A DNA stretch of 64,000 bases from Oscillospiraceae bacterium (GTDB lineage: Bacteria; Bacillota; Clostridia; Oscillospirales; Ruminococcaceae), in the NCBI GenBank assembly GCA_015067175.1, contig SVMX01000004.1, positions 62,001 to 126,000 on the forward strand. The letters are read 5' to 3'. Made by a program: the position numbers and the translations under genes. Each line of letters begins with the position of its first letter. Within the stretch, counting starts at the first letter, position 1. Shown in pieces: positions 26,130-36,497 of this stretch. The notes under the pieces are model-generated. The model saw nothing but the letters and a program-made list of their open reading frames with translations, was not told the DNA's origin and searched no databases.

Positions 26130-27947
26130 ATGTCCGACACAAGCTATCTTAAAAATATACGAAATTTCAGCATAATAGCACATATCGACCACGGCAAATC
26201 TACACTTGCAGACCGTATACTTGAACAGACGGAGACTGTCGCAAAACGCGATATGGAGGAGCAGCTCCTCGACAATATGGATATCGAGAGAGAGCGCGGA
26301 ATAACCATCAAGGCGCGCGCTGTGCGACTTAAATACCATGCAGACAACGGCGAGGATTATATTTTTAACCTCATCGACACCCCCGGTCACGTTGACTTTA
26401 ACTATGAGGTGTCGCGTTCTCTCGTTGCGTGCGAGGGTGCACTGCTCATCGTTGACGCTTCTCAGGGTATCGAGGCGCAGACGCTTGCCAACACATACCT
26501 TGCGGTAGAAAACGACCTCGAAGTAGTTCCTATCGTGAACAAGATCGACCTGCCCTCCGCACGTCCCGAGGTGGTTAAGAAAGAGATCGAGGACGTTATC
26601 GGCATTGAGGCAATGGACGCCCCCGAAATATCCGCAAAGGTAGGCATAAATATCCATGCCGTTATGGAGCGCATAGTAGAGGCCATACCCGAGCCACAGG
26701 GCAACCCCGACGCCCCTCTGAAAGCGCTGATATTCGACAGCTATTACGACAGCTACAAGGGCGTTATCGTGTATATCAGAGTTAAAGAGGGCTCCGTCAA
26801 GGCGGGCGATAAGATACGCATGATGGCAAGCGGCGCGGAATTTTCCGTTGTCGAGGTCGGCTATATGGGCGCGACCGAGCTTGTTCCCTGCAGGGAGCTT
26901 CGTGCGGGCGAGGTTGGATACATTGCGGCTTCTATAAAGTCCATCGGCGACACCAAGGTCGGCGATACCGTGACCTCCGTTGACAGACCTGCCACCGAAG
27001 CGCTCGCAGGCTACCGAGAAGTAAATCCGATGGTGTTCAGCGGTATCTATCCCGCGGACGGCGCGAAGTATGTTGACCTCAGAGAAGCGCTTGAAAAACT
27101 GCAGCTCAACGACGCGTCGCTTACTTTCGAGCCTGAAACTTCTATCGCACTTGGCTTCGGCTTCCGCTGCGGCTTCCTCGGACTGCTGCATATGGAGATA
27201 ATCCAGGAGCGTATAGAGCGCGAATATAACCTTGATATCATCACCACCGCTCCGTCGGTAGTGTATAAGATAGAGCTTGCGGACGGCTCCACCGTAATGA
27301 TAGACAACCCCACGAACTACCCCGACCCCGCAACCATCGCGCAGGCGTATGAGCCTATGGTAAACGCGCACGTTTATGCGCCCTCGGATTATGTGGGAAA
27401 TATCATGGAGCTTTGCCAGAACAGGCGCGGCGTTTTTCGCGATATGAAATATATCGACGAAACGCGTGTAGACCTGCATTATGAGCTGCCGCTGAACGAG
27501 ATAGTGTACGACTTCTTCGATGTACTGAAATCCCGTACGCGCGGCTATGCAAGCTATGACTATGAGATGATGGGCTTTGCGCCCTCAAAGCTCGTTAAGC
27601 TTGATATACTGCTTAACGGCGATATAATCGACGCGCTCAGCTTTATCGTGCACAGCGACAAGGCTTATGAACGTGCAAGAAAGATGGCGGAAAAGCTGAA
27701 AACGCATATCCCCCGTCAGCTTTTCGAGATACCGATACAAGCTGCCGTTGGCGGCAAGATAATCGCCCGCGAGACCATCAAGGCTATGCGCAAGGACGTA
27801 CTTGCGAAGTGTTACGGCGGCGATATAACACGAAAGAAAAAGCTGCTTGAAAAGCAGAAAGAGGGTAAAAAGCGCATGAGAGCCTTTGGTACTGTAGAAG
27901 TACCGCAGGAGGCGTTCATGGCAGTGCTTAAACTGGAAGATGAGTAA
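26130..27947 (+). CDS. lepA: Elongation factor 4 (LepA), ribosomal back-translocase GTPase
   Basis: Membrane-associated translational GTPase that remodels ribosomes under ionic stress. The 605-residue length is standard. G1 [10 protein letters not shown], switch ERGITIKA, G3 DTPGHVD and G4 NKIDLP are present, as is the LepA-specific C-terminal domain ending with [16 protein letters not shown]. The start follows GAAAGGAACAAAAG. Its last 8 bases (ATGAGTAA) overlap the hemW start; lepA-hemW adjacency is common in Firmicutes. Confidence 0.98.
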   Translation: MSDTSYLKNIRNFSIIAHIDHGKSTLADRILEQTETVAKRDMEEQLLDNMDIERERGITIKARAVRLKYHADNGEDYIFNLIDTPGHVDFNYEVSRSLVACEGALLIVDASQGIEAQTLANTYLAVENDLEVVPIVNKIDLPSARPEVVKKEIEDVIGIEAMDAPEISAKVGINIHAVMERIVEAIPEPQGNPDAPLKALIFDSYYDSYKGVIVYIRVKEGSVKAGDKIRMMASGAEFSVVEVGYMGATELVPCRELRAGEVGYIAASIKSIGDTKVGDTVTSVDRPATEALAGYREVNPMVFSGIYPADGAKYVDLREALEKLQLNDASLTFEPETSIALGFGFRCGFLGLLHMEIIQERIEREYNLDIITTAPSVVYKIELADGSTVMIDNPTNYPDPATIAQAYEPMVNAHVYAPSDYVGNIMELCQNRRGVFRDMKYIDETRVDLHYELPLNEIVYDFFDVLKSRTRGYASYDYEMMGFAPSKLVKLDILLNGDIIDALSFIVHSDKAYERARKMAEKLKTHIPRQLFEIPIQAAVGGKIIARETIKAMRKDVLAKCYGGDITRKKKLLEKQKEGKKRMRAFGTVEVPQEAFMAVLKLEDE

Positions 27948-28992
27948 GCCTGTCGGACTGTATATCCATGTTCCGTTCTGCGTAAAGAAATGTCCCTACT
28001 GCGATTTCTACTCGCAGAGTCTTTCTCATGACAAGGAATACATTGAAGCCGTCCTGCGCAATCTCCGCAGATACGACGAGACATACGATACAGTGTATTT
28101 CGGCGGAGGAACGCCATCTGTGCTGCCACAAATTGCAGACGAGGTGCTGAAGAATATACGGCTTGCCGATAACTCAGAGATCACATTCGAATGTAACCCC
28201 GAAACGGTGAATAATTATGTGCTTGACGGGCTGGCAGCCGCAGGCGTAAACCGTCTGTCGTTCGGGGTGCAGTCGCTGAATGATACCGAGCTTTCCGCAC
28301 TTGGAAGAATACACTCAGCGGACAAGGCAAAGCATATAATACAAGAGGCGGCTATGTGCGGATTTGACAACATTTCCGCTGACCTGATGCTGGGCATTCC
28401 CCATCAAACGAAACGATCGCTTATCGAAACGATAGACAGCCTGTGCGCTCTTCCAATCACGCACGTTTCAGCGTATATACTGAAAATCGAACCTAACACT
28501 GTGTTTGGCAAAGCTCCGCCGCCTGTCCCCCACGAGGATGAACAGGCGGAGCTGTATCTGCTTGCGGTGCACGAGCTGGAAAAGCGCGGTTTCATGCAAT
28601 ATGAGATCAGCAATTTCGCAAAGCACGGCTATGAAAGCCGCCACAATCTGAAATACTGGCACTGTGAGGAGTACATCGGAATAGGGCCTGCGGCTCATTC
28701 TTTCTATGGTGGGCAGAGGTTTGCTGTTGCGCGTGACCTTGATGATTTTCTATGCTCGCCCAAGCAATCGGAGCAGACTACGGATAAATGTCCCGATATC
28801 CGCGAGGAGAGCGTAATGCTGGGTCTGCGTCTGACAGAGGGTATCCCCGAGGAGCTGTGGAAGCCACTTGAAGCGGCGCTGAAGCGTGTACCCAAGCAGT
28901 ATTACCGCATAGAAAACGGCAGACTTAGCCTTACAGCAGAGGGCTTTCTCCTGTCAAACGAGATAATCTCGCTTTTGCTTAACGAAATGTGA
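27940..28992 (+). CDS. hemW: Radical SAM heme chaperone HemW-like protein
   Basis: 350 residues. The radical SAM cluster motif [10 protein letters not shown] has the HemW spacing CxxxCxxC; FGGGTPS and the SFGVQS region follow. HemW binds heme and delivers it to acceptors and is not the coproporphyrinogen oxidase HemN; small versions next to lepA are normally HemW. Whether this anaerobe makes heme is not shown here. Translationally coupled to lepA, the last gene in the unit. Confidence 0.92.
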   Translation: MSKPVGLYIHVPFCVKKCPYCDFYSQSLSHDKEYIEAVLRNLRRYDETYDTVYFGGGTPSVLPQIADEVLKNIRLADNSEITFECNPETVNNYVLDGLAAAGVNRLSFGVQSLNDTELSALGRIHSADKAKHIIQEAAMCGFDNISADLMLGIPHQTKRSLIETIDSLCALPITHVSAYILKIEPNTVFGKAPPPVPHEDEQAELYLLAVHELEKRGFMQYEISNFAKHGYESRHNLKYWHCEEYIGIGPAAHSFYGGQRFAVARDLDDFLCSPKQSEQTTDKCPDIREESVMLGLRLTEGIPEELWKPLEAALKRVPKQYYRIENGRLSLTAEGFLLSNEIISLLLNEM

Positions 28993-29035
28993 CCTTACAC
29001 ATAAACATTAATTGACAATTTAAAGGAGCATTATC

Positions 29036-30088
29036 ATGTACACTATCCCCGAAAACAAAAAGCTGATAACCCCCGACAGCGGAGCGTTTCAGTACATGGG
29101 CAGAATAGACTTTGACGACCCCGCGCGCCCCGTGCTCGTGTGGCCCGCGTCTTGCGCCGAAACGATCTTTACAGGCACGTCTGTTGGCGTTGTGTTCAAG
29201 AACATCAAAATGCAGGACTACACAAGCCTTGGCTATATCATAGACGGCGTTCAGGGACGTATCGAAATGGGCGATGAGTATGAGGATACGCTGTATATGC
29301 TCGCTGAGGGACTTGAGGACAAGGAGCACACACTGAAGATATTTAAGCGCCTTGCCGCCGCTCATTATGTTGACTTCGGCGGAATAGTGGTTGACGAAAA
29401 CGCTGTTTGCCGCAATCCCGAAAAGAAATACGACTACAAGCTTGAGGTGTACGGCGATAGCGTTACAGCAGGCGAAGTTACCGAAGCTATCTGGTACGAG
29501 GGTCAGTGCGACCCCGCTCACCACAGCCAATATGACAACTCGCATTTCAGCTATGCATCAAGCCTTGCAAGAAAGCTCAATGCAGAGCTTCACTTGATGG
29601 GTCAGGGCGGTATTGCGCTTTTTGACGGAACAGGTTATTTCTGCTCGGATCAGCTTACAGGTATGCTGTCCTGCTATGATAAGATACAGTACAGCCCTTA
29701 CAAGGATCGCAAGGCTTGGGATTTCAGCCGTTTCACTCCCGACGCGGTGATAATCGCTATCGGTCAGAACGACCATAATCCCGACCCCGAGCGCATAAAA
29801 ACTCCCGAATACCGCCGCAAGTGGAAGGACGCATATATCGGTATGCTGAACGACCTGCGCGAAAAGCACAAGGGCGCTAAATTCGTGCTCATACTTACAG
29901 TACTCGGACATGATAAAACATGGGACGAAGCCCTCGACGAGATAGTTGCGGAAGTGAACTCCCCCGACGTAACGCACTTTACATTCACGCGCTGCGGCTG
30001 CGGCACAAACGGACACCCCCGCGCTACCGAGCAGGAAGAAATGGCAAGCGAGCTGTTCCAGTACTTCAAGACAAATATTATCAGATAA
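29036..30088 (+). CDS. CE2-type SGNH carbohydrate esterase
   Basis: 350 residues without a signal peptide. Residues 1-125 form a beta-sheet jelly-roll domain, then an SGNH hydrolase: block I EVYGDSVTAGE (Ser), block III IGQNDHN and block V NGHPRATEQEEM (His). The two-domain layout is that of CE2 acetyl esterases, which deacetylate xylan or mannan oligosaccharides. With the cytoplasmic GH26 enzyme in this window it may trim acetyl groups from imported mannan fragments. Start after AAAGGAGCATTATC; runs alone after hemW. Confidence 0.88.
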   Translation: MYTIPENKKLITPDSGAFQYMGRIDFDDPARPVLVWPASCAETIFTGTSVGVVFKNIKMQDYTSLGYIIDGVQGRIEMGDEYEDTLYMLAEGLEDKEHTLKIFKRLAAAHYVDFGGIVVDENAVCRNPEKKYDYKLEVYGDSVTAGEVTEAIWYEGQCDPAHHSQYDNSHFSYASSLARKLNAELHLMGQGGIALFDGTGYFCSDQLTGMLSCYDKIQYSPYKDRKAWDFSRFTPDAVIIAIGQNDHNPDPERIKTPEYRRKWKDAYIGMLNDLREKHKGAKFVLILTVLGHDKTWDEALDEIVAEVNSPDVTHFTFTRCGCGTNGHPRATEQEEMASELFQYFKTNIIR

Positions 30089-30156
30089 ATGCAACCTTTT
30101 TTCCTTTTTTCGGGTGTTACAGTTGAACACATGGATTATCCGAAAGGAATGATATT

Positions 30157-31668
30157 ATGAAAAAGAGTATATTTGCATTATTGTGCACAGCAGCTATGGC
30201 GGCAAGCCTTGCAGGCTGTCAGAGCGACAGCGTTTCCGCTTCCGATGATATAGGCGGCGCAGCGGATAAGCCCGCCGAGATCACATCTTCCGCAGCAAGC
30301 GGGCAGACTAGCACGGCTTCAACTACATCTGCCGCGAAAGCGCCCGATGAAACAGTTGTCACAACACAAACTGAACAACCCCCAGCTTCTACAAGCGGCA
30401 CTACCGTTTCGCAGACGACGACTTTCGGCAGCGCATCGACCTCAGAGCCTCCTGTCGAAATCCCCGATGAGCCGATTGAAATTACACCGCTTTCCGAAAA
30501 CGATATCGTTATCGAGATAGCGCAAGGTCAGGAGATAACCTCCGACACTGACGTGCTGACGCTGAAAATACGTTATGTCGGCGACGCCGAAAACGCTCAA
30601 TATTGCTTTGGCTGTTATTATACGCTCAAAACCTGGGACAACAGCATCGGCGACTGGCGCGAGGTGCAGTTCGGAGAAAACATCGGTTTTGATGAGCTTG
30701 GCTATCTTATCGGCAGCGATTGCCCCGAAAACAGTATTTCCGTATGGCTGAAAGACGATTACTATACCGAACCGCTTGCGGCAGGCTCTTATCTTGTTGA
30801 AATAGAGATCGACGGAATAGTATTTTCTGCTACATTCGATTACAAGCTTAAAGACGACAACAGCGGCTATATAATTGACAGTGCAGAGGGCAGGCTCACT
30901 CTCGTGATAAACGAGATAAAGGACGACAGACTTATATGCTCGCTGCCGTGGCCTTACCCCGCACAATATGAAGTTATGTGCGAAACAAACAGCTTCCCCG
31001 AGCTTTGCGTAAACGATACTATTGAAGTAATTTACGCGCCGATGTATAAGATTGAGGATTTCCTTTATCGCCTTATCCCTACCGAGATCGGCTTCAGCGA
31101 TTTTGAGCTTGAAGAAGGTGTCGATTACAAGCCTGTTATATATCTTTATCCCGAGCAGCCTACAGACGTAAGCGTTAAGCTGGATTACAACGGCGAGCTT
31201 ACCGTCACCGACCCGTATTACGGCGACGGCTGGGAGGTAACGGCACAGCCCGACGGAACGCTGACTACATCAGACGGCAGCGTTTATCCCTATCTTTTCT
31301 GGGAGGGCGAGCGTAATTTCGAGTATGAGCTTACCGAGGGCTTCTGCGTGAGCGGCGCTGACACGGAGAGCTTCCTGCTTGAAAAGCTTAGCTTCCTCGG
31401 ACTTTCCGAAAAGGAAACAGCCGATTTCACAGAGTTCTGGCTGCCGCACTTGAAGAATAACGCCTATAATATAATCACTTTCCGCGGGGAGGATTACACC
31501 GACAATGCGGTGCTTGATATTTCGCCGAAGCCCGAAACGGTTATCCGTGTATTCATGACGGTAAAGCCGTCTGATGAATATGTCGATATAGCTTCTCAGA
31601 AGCTTGAAAAAGCGCCCGAGCGCAGCGGCTTCACTGTCGTTGAATGGGGCGGCACGGTTATTGGATAA
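30157..31668 (+). CDS. Lipoprotein with KPVIYLYPE-type domain
   Basis: 503 residues. Lipoprotein signal MKKSIFALLCTAAMAASLAGC (Cys21), a 90-residue Thr/Ser-rich linker, a beta-rich domain (about 115-230), then a domain opening with KPVIYLYPEQPTDVSVKLDYNGEL. I have seen this last segment in many clostridial cell-surface proteins but cannot name a function. Anchored to the outer face of the membrane. Start after CGAAAGGAATG; ends at a bidirectional terminator. Confidence 0.8.
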   Translation: MKKSIFALLCTAAMAASLAGCQSDSVSASDDIGGAADKPAEITSSAASGQTSTASTTSAAKAPDETVVTTQTEQPPASTSGTTVSQTTTFGSASTSEPPVEIPDEPIEITPLSENDIVIEIAQGQEITSDTDVLTLKIRYVGDAENAQYCFGCYYTLKTWDNSIGDWREVQFGENIGFDELGYLIGSDCPENSISVWLKDDYYTEPLAAGSYLVEIEIDGIVFSATFDYKLKDDNSGYIIDSAEGRLTLVINEIKDDRLICSLPWPYPAQYEVMCETNSFPELCVNDTIEVIYAPMYKIEDFLYRLIPTEIGFSDFELEEGVDYKPVIYLYPEQPTDVSVKLDYNGELTVTDPYYGDGWEVTAQPDGTLTTSDGSVYPYLFWEGERNFEYELTEGFCVSGADTESFLLEKLSFLGLSEKETADFTEFWLPHLKNNAYNIITFRGEDYTDNAVLDISPKPETVIRVFMTVKPSDEYVDIASQKLEKAPERSGFTVVEWGGTVIG

Positions 31669-31670
31669 CA

Positions 31671-31710
31671 AAAAAAGCGAACCTCTCTTAAATGAGAGGT
31701 TCGTCTTATT
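31671..31710. terminator. Bidirectional terminator
   Basis: GCGAACCTCTC-TTAAAT-GAGAGGTTCGTC with A tract before and T-rich tail after, between convergent genes. Confidence 0.85.
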
Positions 31711-31716
31711 ATGTGG

Positions 31717-33555
31717 TTATTCCTGCTCTGTCATCTGTATGCTGCCCAGTATCGAATCTATGGTTTCCTGCTGAAGTCCGATATCTGCGATAAAGGTCAG
31801 CGTGATGTTGTAGCCGCCGCTGTTTACAACGTACTTATACTCGTCAAGGCTGCCATCATCTTCATATTCTGACGGTGTTGAAGTGTGGATATAGTATTTA
31901 AAAAGGTCGTCATCTGTTCCCCATTCTTCCTCGTGCACGGTTACTTTTTTGCAGTCAGCATAGTCGGTATTGAACAAGAAGTTAGGGTCTATCTCCACGT
32001 CAGCGCAAACAGGACGTGCGTGCTCGAATATCTTGACGCCATTGAAGTATGCTGCGCCCTGTAAATATCCGTAATCGTTCCATTCGTGAGTCCAGTAAAG
32101 CGGCAAAATGAAATCCAGCCTTACCTCTCGTATATCCTCAACACTTTCGTTTTGTGTGCCATTCGTATCTACGGTATGATACACCTCGCCTGCCGACACA
32201 TAATGATTGAATTCATGGATATCGTTCAGCGTTTCGGGAACATTCTGCTCCGCAATAACCAGCTCATACTCACCGTCAGCCGTTTCGGTCAGGGCTAGCT
32301 CCCCATACCTTGTCTGATGCACCGTGGAGTATGCCCTTTCAACAGCGATGAGCTTGTCAATATCCATACGCAAGCAATAATCATGCTTGCCCCTGTCGGA
32401 CAGCTCATACTGCTTACCTTGCGCATAGTCATACACAATAATTCTATCATCAATTATTCCTGAGCCGAAGCTGACGCCGCAGCATATCTCCTGCTTGCCG
32501 TCGCCGCTCAGGTCGCTTAGATATACGCTCCATATAGGCATACCCGTGATTATGGCCTTTTCACTTCCGTCCGCATACACAGCCTTTATTGATTCATTTG
32601 ACCAAATAAACTGCACTTCGGGATAGCCCTCTACGTAAAAGCTTTGCGTTCTGTCCCACGGCATACTTTCAGCGTAGTAGTAGTCCAGAACCATGCACTC
32701 TGCGAGCAGTTCAGACTTAACGGGAGGCAAAGGCGGAGCATAACGATATTTTTCATAAAGCTTTTCGTACTCGGCTCTTGTCAAATCGAAATCATCTTCG
32801 CCTATAGCGATATCGTCCTTGTTCCAGCCCTTTCTGTAAAACTCCTCCGAAAACGGTTCCGAAATATCACTGTAGCTCAAAGTGCCGTGTGACAGAAGAT
32901 ATTCAACCGCATAACCGTCCTGAGGTCTTATTGCAGTCAGCACATCGGCAGCCATCACACCACCGTTATCAAAATGAAAAGAAAAATAGTGATAGCTTTC
33001 CTCGTCGTCCGAATATGGATACAACTCTAATTTTTCAATATAATTGAGCATTCCCATCCCAAACACCGAATCCTCAGATAATTCTCCATCGTTTTTTTCA
33101 AAAACATGGATCTGATTTCCGCCAAAAGACGAAAGCAACAATATCTCGTCCCGATCATCAAAATCCAAATCACAGAGCACTGTATCAAGCACCGAGATCC
33201 CATCTTTTTCTAATGTTTTTTTGCATGATTCTATATCTTGCTTTGTAATAATATCGTTATCTGCGGAATCTCCCTGCTGCGCAGGCGACAACAATTTTTC
33301 GTTGTTCAGTACGCAAGCTCCCCAAACACCGAATCCTAACACTGCCGCAGCAGAGCATACCGCAGCCGCTGTCTTCCACGCACTGCGAGAAGTTGCGGTC
33401 AGCTTTACCGAAGTCGGCGTGTGATATTCATTAACAGCCTCATCGTCAACACTTCTGTCCTCGAAAGAAGCCAGAAGCTTTTGCTTTGCCGAGACCTTAA
33501 ATTCATCGGAGAGCGCTATTTTGTTATATGCCGCTTTGATTTCATATTTATTCAT
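31717..33555 (-). CDS. Anti-sigma factor-like transmembrane protein with large outer sensor domain
   Basis: 612 residues. A short cytoplasmic N terminus (about 60 residues, presumably sigma-binding), one membrane helix (about 62-85: AAVCSAAAVLGFGVWGACV) and a 520-residue outer region. The outer part carries two calcium-site-like segments, DLDFDDRDEILLLS and DLSGDGKQEICCG, resembling FG-GAP/VCBS-type repeats. Its start overlaps the sigma gene stop by 4 bp (ATGA), the normal arrangement for a cognate pair. It should hold the sigma factor until an outside signal is sensed; the signal is unknown. Confidence 0.8.
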   Translation of the reverse strand: MNKYEIKAAYNKIALSDEFKVSAKQKLLASFEDRSVDDEAVNEYHTPTSVKLTATSRSAWKTAAAVCSAAAVLGFGVWGACVLNNEKLLSPAQQGDSADNDIITKQDIESCKKTLEKDGISVLDTVLCDLDFDDRDEILLLSSFGGNQIHVFEKNDGELSEDSVFGMGMLNYIEKLELYPYSDDEESYHYFSFHFDNGGVMAADVLTAIRPQDGYAVEYLLSHGTLSYSDISEPFSEEFYRKGWNKDDIAIGEDDFDLTRAEYEKLYEKYRYAPPLPPVKSELLAECMVLDYYYAESMPWDRTQSFYVEGYPEVQFIWSNESIKAVYADGSEKAIITGMPIWSVYLSDLSGDGKQEICCGVSFGSGIIDDRIIVYDYAQGKQYELSDRGKHDYCLRMDIDKLIAVERAYSTVHQTRYGELALTETADGEYELVIAEQNVPETLNDIHEFNHYVSAGEVYHTVDTNGTQNESVEDIREVRLDFILPLYWTHEWNDYGYLQGAAYFNGVKIFEHARPVCADVEIDPNFLFNTDYADCKKVTVHEEEWGTDDDLFKYYIHTSTPSEYEDDGSLDEYKYVVNSGGYNITLTFIADIGLQQETIDSILGSIQMTEQE

Positions 33556-34040
33556 ATTACTTCTCCCTCCAGATCTGTTTTAAGCGCACTTCTGCCGCGC
33601 TCAAGGCGTTTGTATACGGTGTTTTCGCTTATTTTAAGTATATCGGCTATCTGCGCGGCTGACATATCCTCGTAATAATACATATACACCGTTGTCTTGA
33701 GCTTATCGGGCAATCGCATTACCATGTCAAGCACATCATGCTCACTGCCACTTAGCGGTGAGGATACCGTATTCGCCAAAAGCTCGTCAAGCGGCTGTGT
33801 TTTGGTTATTCTTGCCGACCTCACAACGTTTATGGCTTTATTTTCAGCCGTTCTTATAAGCCACGCCTTGATATGTCCCTCATCATTAAATCCGCTTTGC
33901 TTCATAAGCGCCATGAACACGTCCATTACGATGTCCTGCGCCTCCTCACGGTTGCGGACAATGTTCAAGGCAATACGGTATACCATATCAGAGTAGCTGT
34001 CAAAAGCCGCCCCGATCATTTCCTTTGAAACAACGATCAT
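33552..34040 (-). CDS. ECF RNA polymerase sigma factor
   Basis: 162 residues with region 2 (DMVYRIALNIVRNREEAQDIVMDVFMAL) and region 4 (LPDKLKTTVYMYYYEDMSAAQIADIL and ENTVYKRLERGRSAL), no region 3: the ECF layout. Start is the ATG after GGGGAAAGGTGG. The downstream overlapping gene is its likely anti-sigma factor. ECF genes usually drive their own promoter; none could be recognised in the 150 bp upstream. Confidence 0.93.
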   Translation of the reverse strand: MIVVSKEMIGAAFDSYSDMVYRIALNIVRNREEAQDIVMDVFMALMKQSGFNDEGHIKAWLIRTAENKAINVVRSARITKTQPLDELLANTVSSPLSGSEHDVLDMVMRLPDKLKTTVYMYYYEDMSAAQIADILKISENTVYKRLERGRSALKTDLEGEVI

Positions 34041-34163
34041 GTTACCACCTTTCCCCGAGAGCTATGCTCCCTTATGTCATACCAGCCAAACCTATCGCGA
34101 TATTATGCACTGTGTATATTATAACATTTCTGAGAGATAAAATCTGACATTTACCCAAAAATC

Positions 34164-34187
34164 AAGGCGGACTTTTTTATCCGCCTT
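34164..34187 (-). terminator. Intrinsic terminator of the HTH-TPR gene
   Basis: AAGGCGGA/TCCGCCTT stem, followed leftward by GATTTTT. Confidence 0.8.
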
Positions 34188-34192
34188 GTGTG

Positions 34193-35230
34193 TTACATTT
34201 TCTCGTACATTTCAGCACGCGCCTTGTAATTATCTATCATATCTCCCTCTGTGGTGTTGTAATCTGTTTTCAGCAACTCTATAGTATCTCTGTAATACTG
34301 CGCCGCCTTATCGAATTGATTTTTTATCACGCAGACCTCGGCAAGACATAAAAGATTGTCTGTCATCTTTGGTGACGGCTGAAGCTCATGTGAGCGAAGC
34401 CAACATTCCGACGCCTTATCATACTCAGCAAGACGCGCAAAAAAATCGCCCTTGTACGCCCATGCGAGCCAGTCCTCGGAAAACTGCTCCGTCATGCGAT
34501 GAAGTTCCGTCTGCGCACCATCCTTATCACCGCGTATATGGCATATCTGCGCCTTGTACCAGAGTGCGCGGCAGGTATTATCGCACCTTTTCAGCTTTGC
34601 TAGGATAAGCTCCGCCTCGTCAGCTCGGTTGTCCGCAATGAGATTGTCAAGCAATAGCTGCAAAGCGGGAACATTGTCGGGATACTTCTCAACAAAATCC
34701 ATGTAGTAGTCTATAAGCTCATGGTTGTTGGACGTGTGCCAGTCGCGGTCAGCGCCGTTCATTGCCATACACAGCACGCTGTGGTTTGATTTCTTTTCAG
34801 GCTGGAACTCGATGGCCTCCTTTACGTATTTGGCGGCGCTCATGTGATATGCGGTCGCCTGTTGGCCATACAGCCACGCGAGCGCCGTGAGCACTCTGCC
34901 GCGAAGCTCGGGTGTATCCTTGTGCTCAATAAGAAAAGCACGGTAGCTTTCAAAATCACACTGCGGAATAACAGTGTTCTTGCTGCTGTTTGAAAGCAGA
35001 TTTTCAATTCGCGACAGCCTAACCTCGTCGGTCATGGAGAAAAGCTCATCAATGGTAACGCCAAGTTCCGCCGATATCTGCGGCAGAAGCCCTATGTCGG
35101 GCGCAGTAACATCGTTCTCCCATTTTGACACCGACTGCGCGGTGACACAAAGCTTTTCCGCAAGCTGCTCCTGTGTAAGACCTATCCCAAGACGTAAAAG
35201 ACGTATCTTCTTTCCAATTTCGATATTCAT
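34193..35230 (-). CDS. XRE-family regulator with TPR domain
   Basis: 345 residues from the ATG after CAGGAGGGATTTAT; the track extension to 35380 is upstream noise. Residues 1-60 are a Cro/C1 HTH (KIRLLRLGIGLTQEQLAEKLCVTAQSVSKWEN). The remainder is a run of TPR-like helical hairpins (EYDKASECWLRSHELQPSPK, QFDKAAQYYRDTIELL). It resembles peptide-responsive RRNPP regulators in outline, but without a nearby peptide gene this is only a possibility. Divergent from galE. Confidence 0.85.
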   Translation of the reverse strand: MNIEIGKKIRLLRLGIGLTQEQLAEKLCVTAQSVSKWENDVTAPDIGLLPQISAELGVTIDELFSMTDEVRLSRIENLLSNSSKNTVIPQCDFESYRAFLIEHKDTPELRGRVLTALAWLYGQQATAYHMSAAKYVKEAIEFQPEKKSNHSVLCMAMNGADRDWHTSNNHELIDYYMDFVEKYPDNVPALQLLLDNLIADNRADEAELILAKLKRCDNTCRALWYKAQICHIRGDKDGAQTELHRMTEQFSEDWLAWAYKGDFFARLAEYDKASECWLRSHELQPSPKMTDNLLCLAEVCVIKNQFDKAAQYYRDTIELLKTDYNTTEGDMIDNYKARAEMYEKM

Positions 35231-35370
35231 ATAAATCCCTCCTGTGATGTTATAGAAGCTTCTGTAATAATGATAACACCAATCGGAACGATTTTCAATA
35301 ACGCGTTTGGCAACCCTGCTTAACTGTGCGGCTAATGACTTAAAAAGCCGAAATTTTCCGATAAACCTTA

Positions 35371-35399
35371 TTGACAACACCCGTCAATAATAGTATAAT
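35371..35399 (+). promoter_or_regulatory. Consensus promoter of galE
   Basis: TTGACA, 17-bp spacer, TATAAT: a perfect match, predicting strong constitutive expression. Confidence 0.9.
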
Positions 35400-35434
35400 A
35401 AAGGTGTATTCTTATATTTCGGAGGTCATACATC

Positions 35435-36445
35435 ATGGCTATTTTAGTTACAGGCGGCGCAGGCTTTATCGGCTCACATACCTGTGTGGAGCTGCTCAAC
35501 GCAGGCGAGGACATCGTTGTAATGGACAACTTCTACAACTCAAACGCCAAGGCGCTTGACGGCATCAGAGAGATAACAGGCAAGGACTTCAAGTTCTATG
35601 AGGCTGATATGCTGGATATGGCTGCCGTTGACCGTATTTTTGCGGATAATGATATCGAAGCGGTCATTCATTTTGCAGGCTACAAGTGCGTTCCCGAGAG
35701 CGTTAAAAAGCCGCTGATGTATTATTCCAACAATCTGCGCGGTACTTTTAATATACTTGAATGTATGAAGAAGTACGGCTGTACAAAGTTCGTATTCAGC
35801 TCCTCTGCGACAGTTTATGGCATACCTGCCACTGTCCCCGTAAAGGAGGATTTCCCGCTGTCTGCGATAAATCCTTACGGCAGCACTAAGCTCATCATTG
35901 AGAATCTCTGCCGCGAAATGGCTGCCGCAAGCGACAAGTGGAGCATGATACTGCTGCGCTACTTCAACCCCGTAGGCGCGCACGAAAGCGGAAAGATCGG
36001 TGAGGATCCTAATGGTGTTCCTAACAACCTTATGCCTATAGTATTGGATAAAGCTACAGGAAAGCGCGATGCGCTCAGCGTTGCGGGCAATGATTACCCC
36101 ACGCCCGACGGCACTTGTGTGCGCGATTATATCCACGTTGTTGACCTTGCAAAGGGTCACGTTGCGGCTATCAAAAAGGCAAGAAACTCAAACGGTGCGC
36201 TTGCATACAACCTCGGTACAGGCAACGGCTATTCTGTACTGGAGATACTCGACACATTCCAGCGCGTAAACGGCATTGACCTCGGCTATACCATCGGCGA
36301 GCGCCGTCCAGGTGACGCGGCTGTTACATACGCCGACCCCACGCTCGCAGAAAAAGAGCTTGGCTGGAAAGCTGAAAAGACACTTGAGGAAATGTGCCGC
36401 GACGCATGGAACTTCAGAAAACAGCGCGAAGCTGAAAACAAGTAA
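35435..36445 (+). CDS. galE: UDP-glucose 4-epimerase
   Basis: Interconverts UDP-glucose and UDP-galactose with bound NAD. 336 residues of an extended short-chain dehydrogenase: GGAGFIGSHTCVEL (NAD site), SSSATVYG and NPYGSTK (catalytic Ser and Tyr-Lys), RYFNPVGAHESGKIGEDP and GTCVRDYIHVVDLA. The start follows CGGAGGTCATACATC and a perfect promoter. galT is 30 kb away on the other strand, so the Leloir genes are split. Confidence 0.97.
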   Translation: MAILVTGGAGFIGSHTCVELLNAGEDIVVMDNFYNSNAKALDGIREITGKDFKFYEADMLDMAAVDRIFADNDIEAVIHFAGYKCVPESVKKPLMYYSNNLRGTFNILECMKKYGCTKFVFSSSATVYGIPATVPVKEDFPLSAINPYGSTKLIIENLCREMAAASDKWSMILLRYFNPVGAHESGKIGEDPNGVPNNLMPIVLDKATGKRDALSVAGNDYPTPDGTCVRDYIHVVDLAKGHVAAIKKARNSNGALAYNLGTGNGYSVLEILDTFQRVNGIDLGYTIGERRPGDAAVTYADPTLAEKELGWKAEKTLEEMCRDAWNFRKQREAENK

Positions 36446-36450
36446 TATCA

Positions 36451-36482
36451 AGGCGGTATCGGTTTATCTGATACCGCTTTTT
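36451..36482 (+). terminator. Intrinsic terminator of galE
   Basis: GCGGTATC/GATACCGC stem with a T5 tail. Confidence 0.88.
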
Positions 36483-36497
36483 AAGTAAGGAGAGGCT

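Noticed and set aside
25947-27479. 510-residue minus-strand ORF
   Set aside because: Antisense to lepA, a certain gene.
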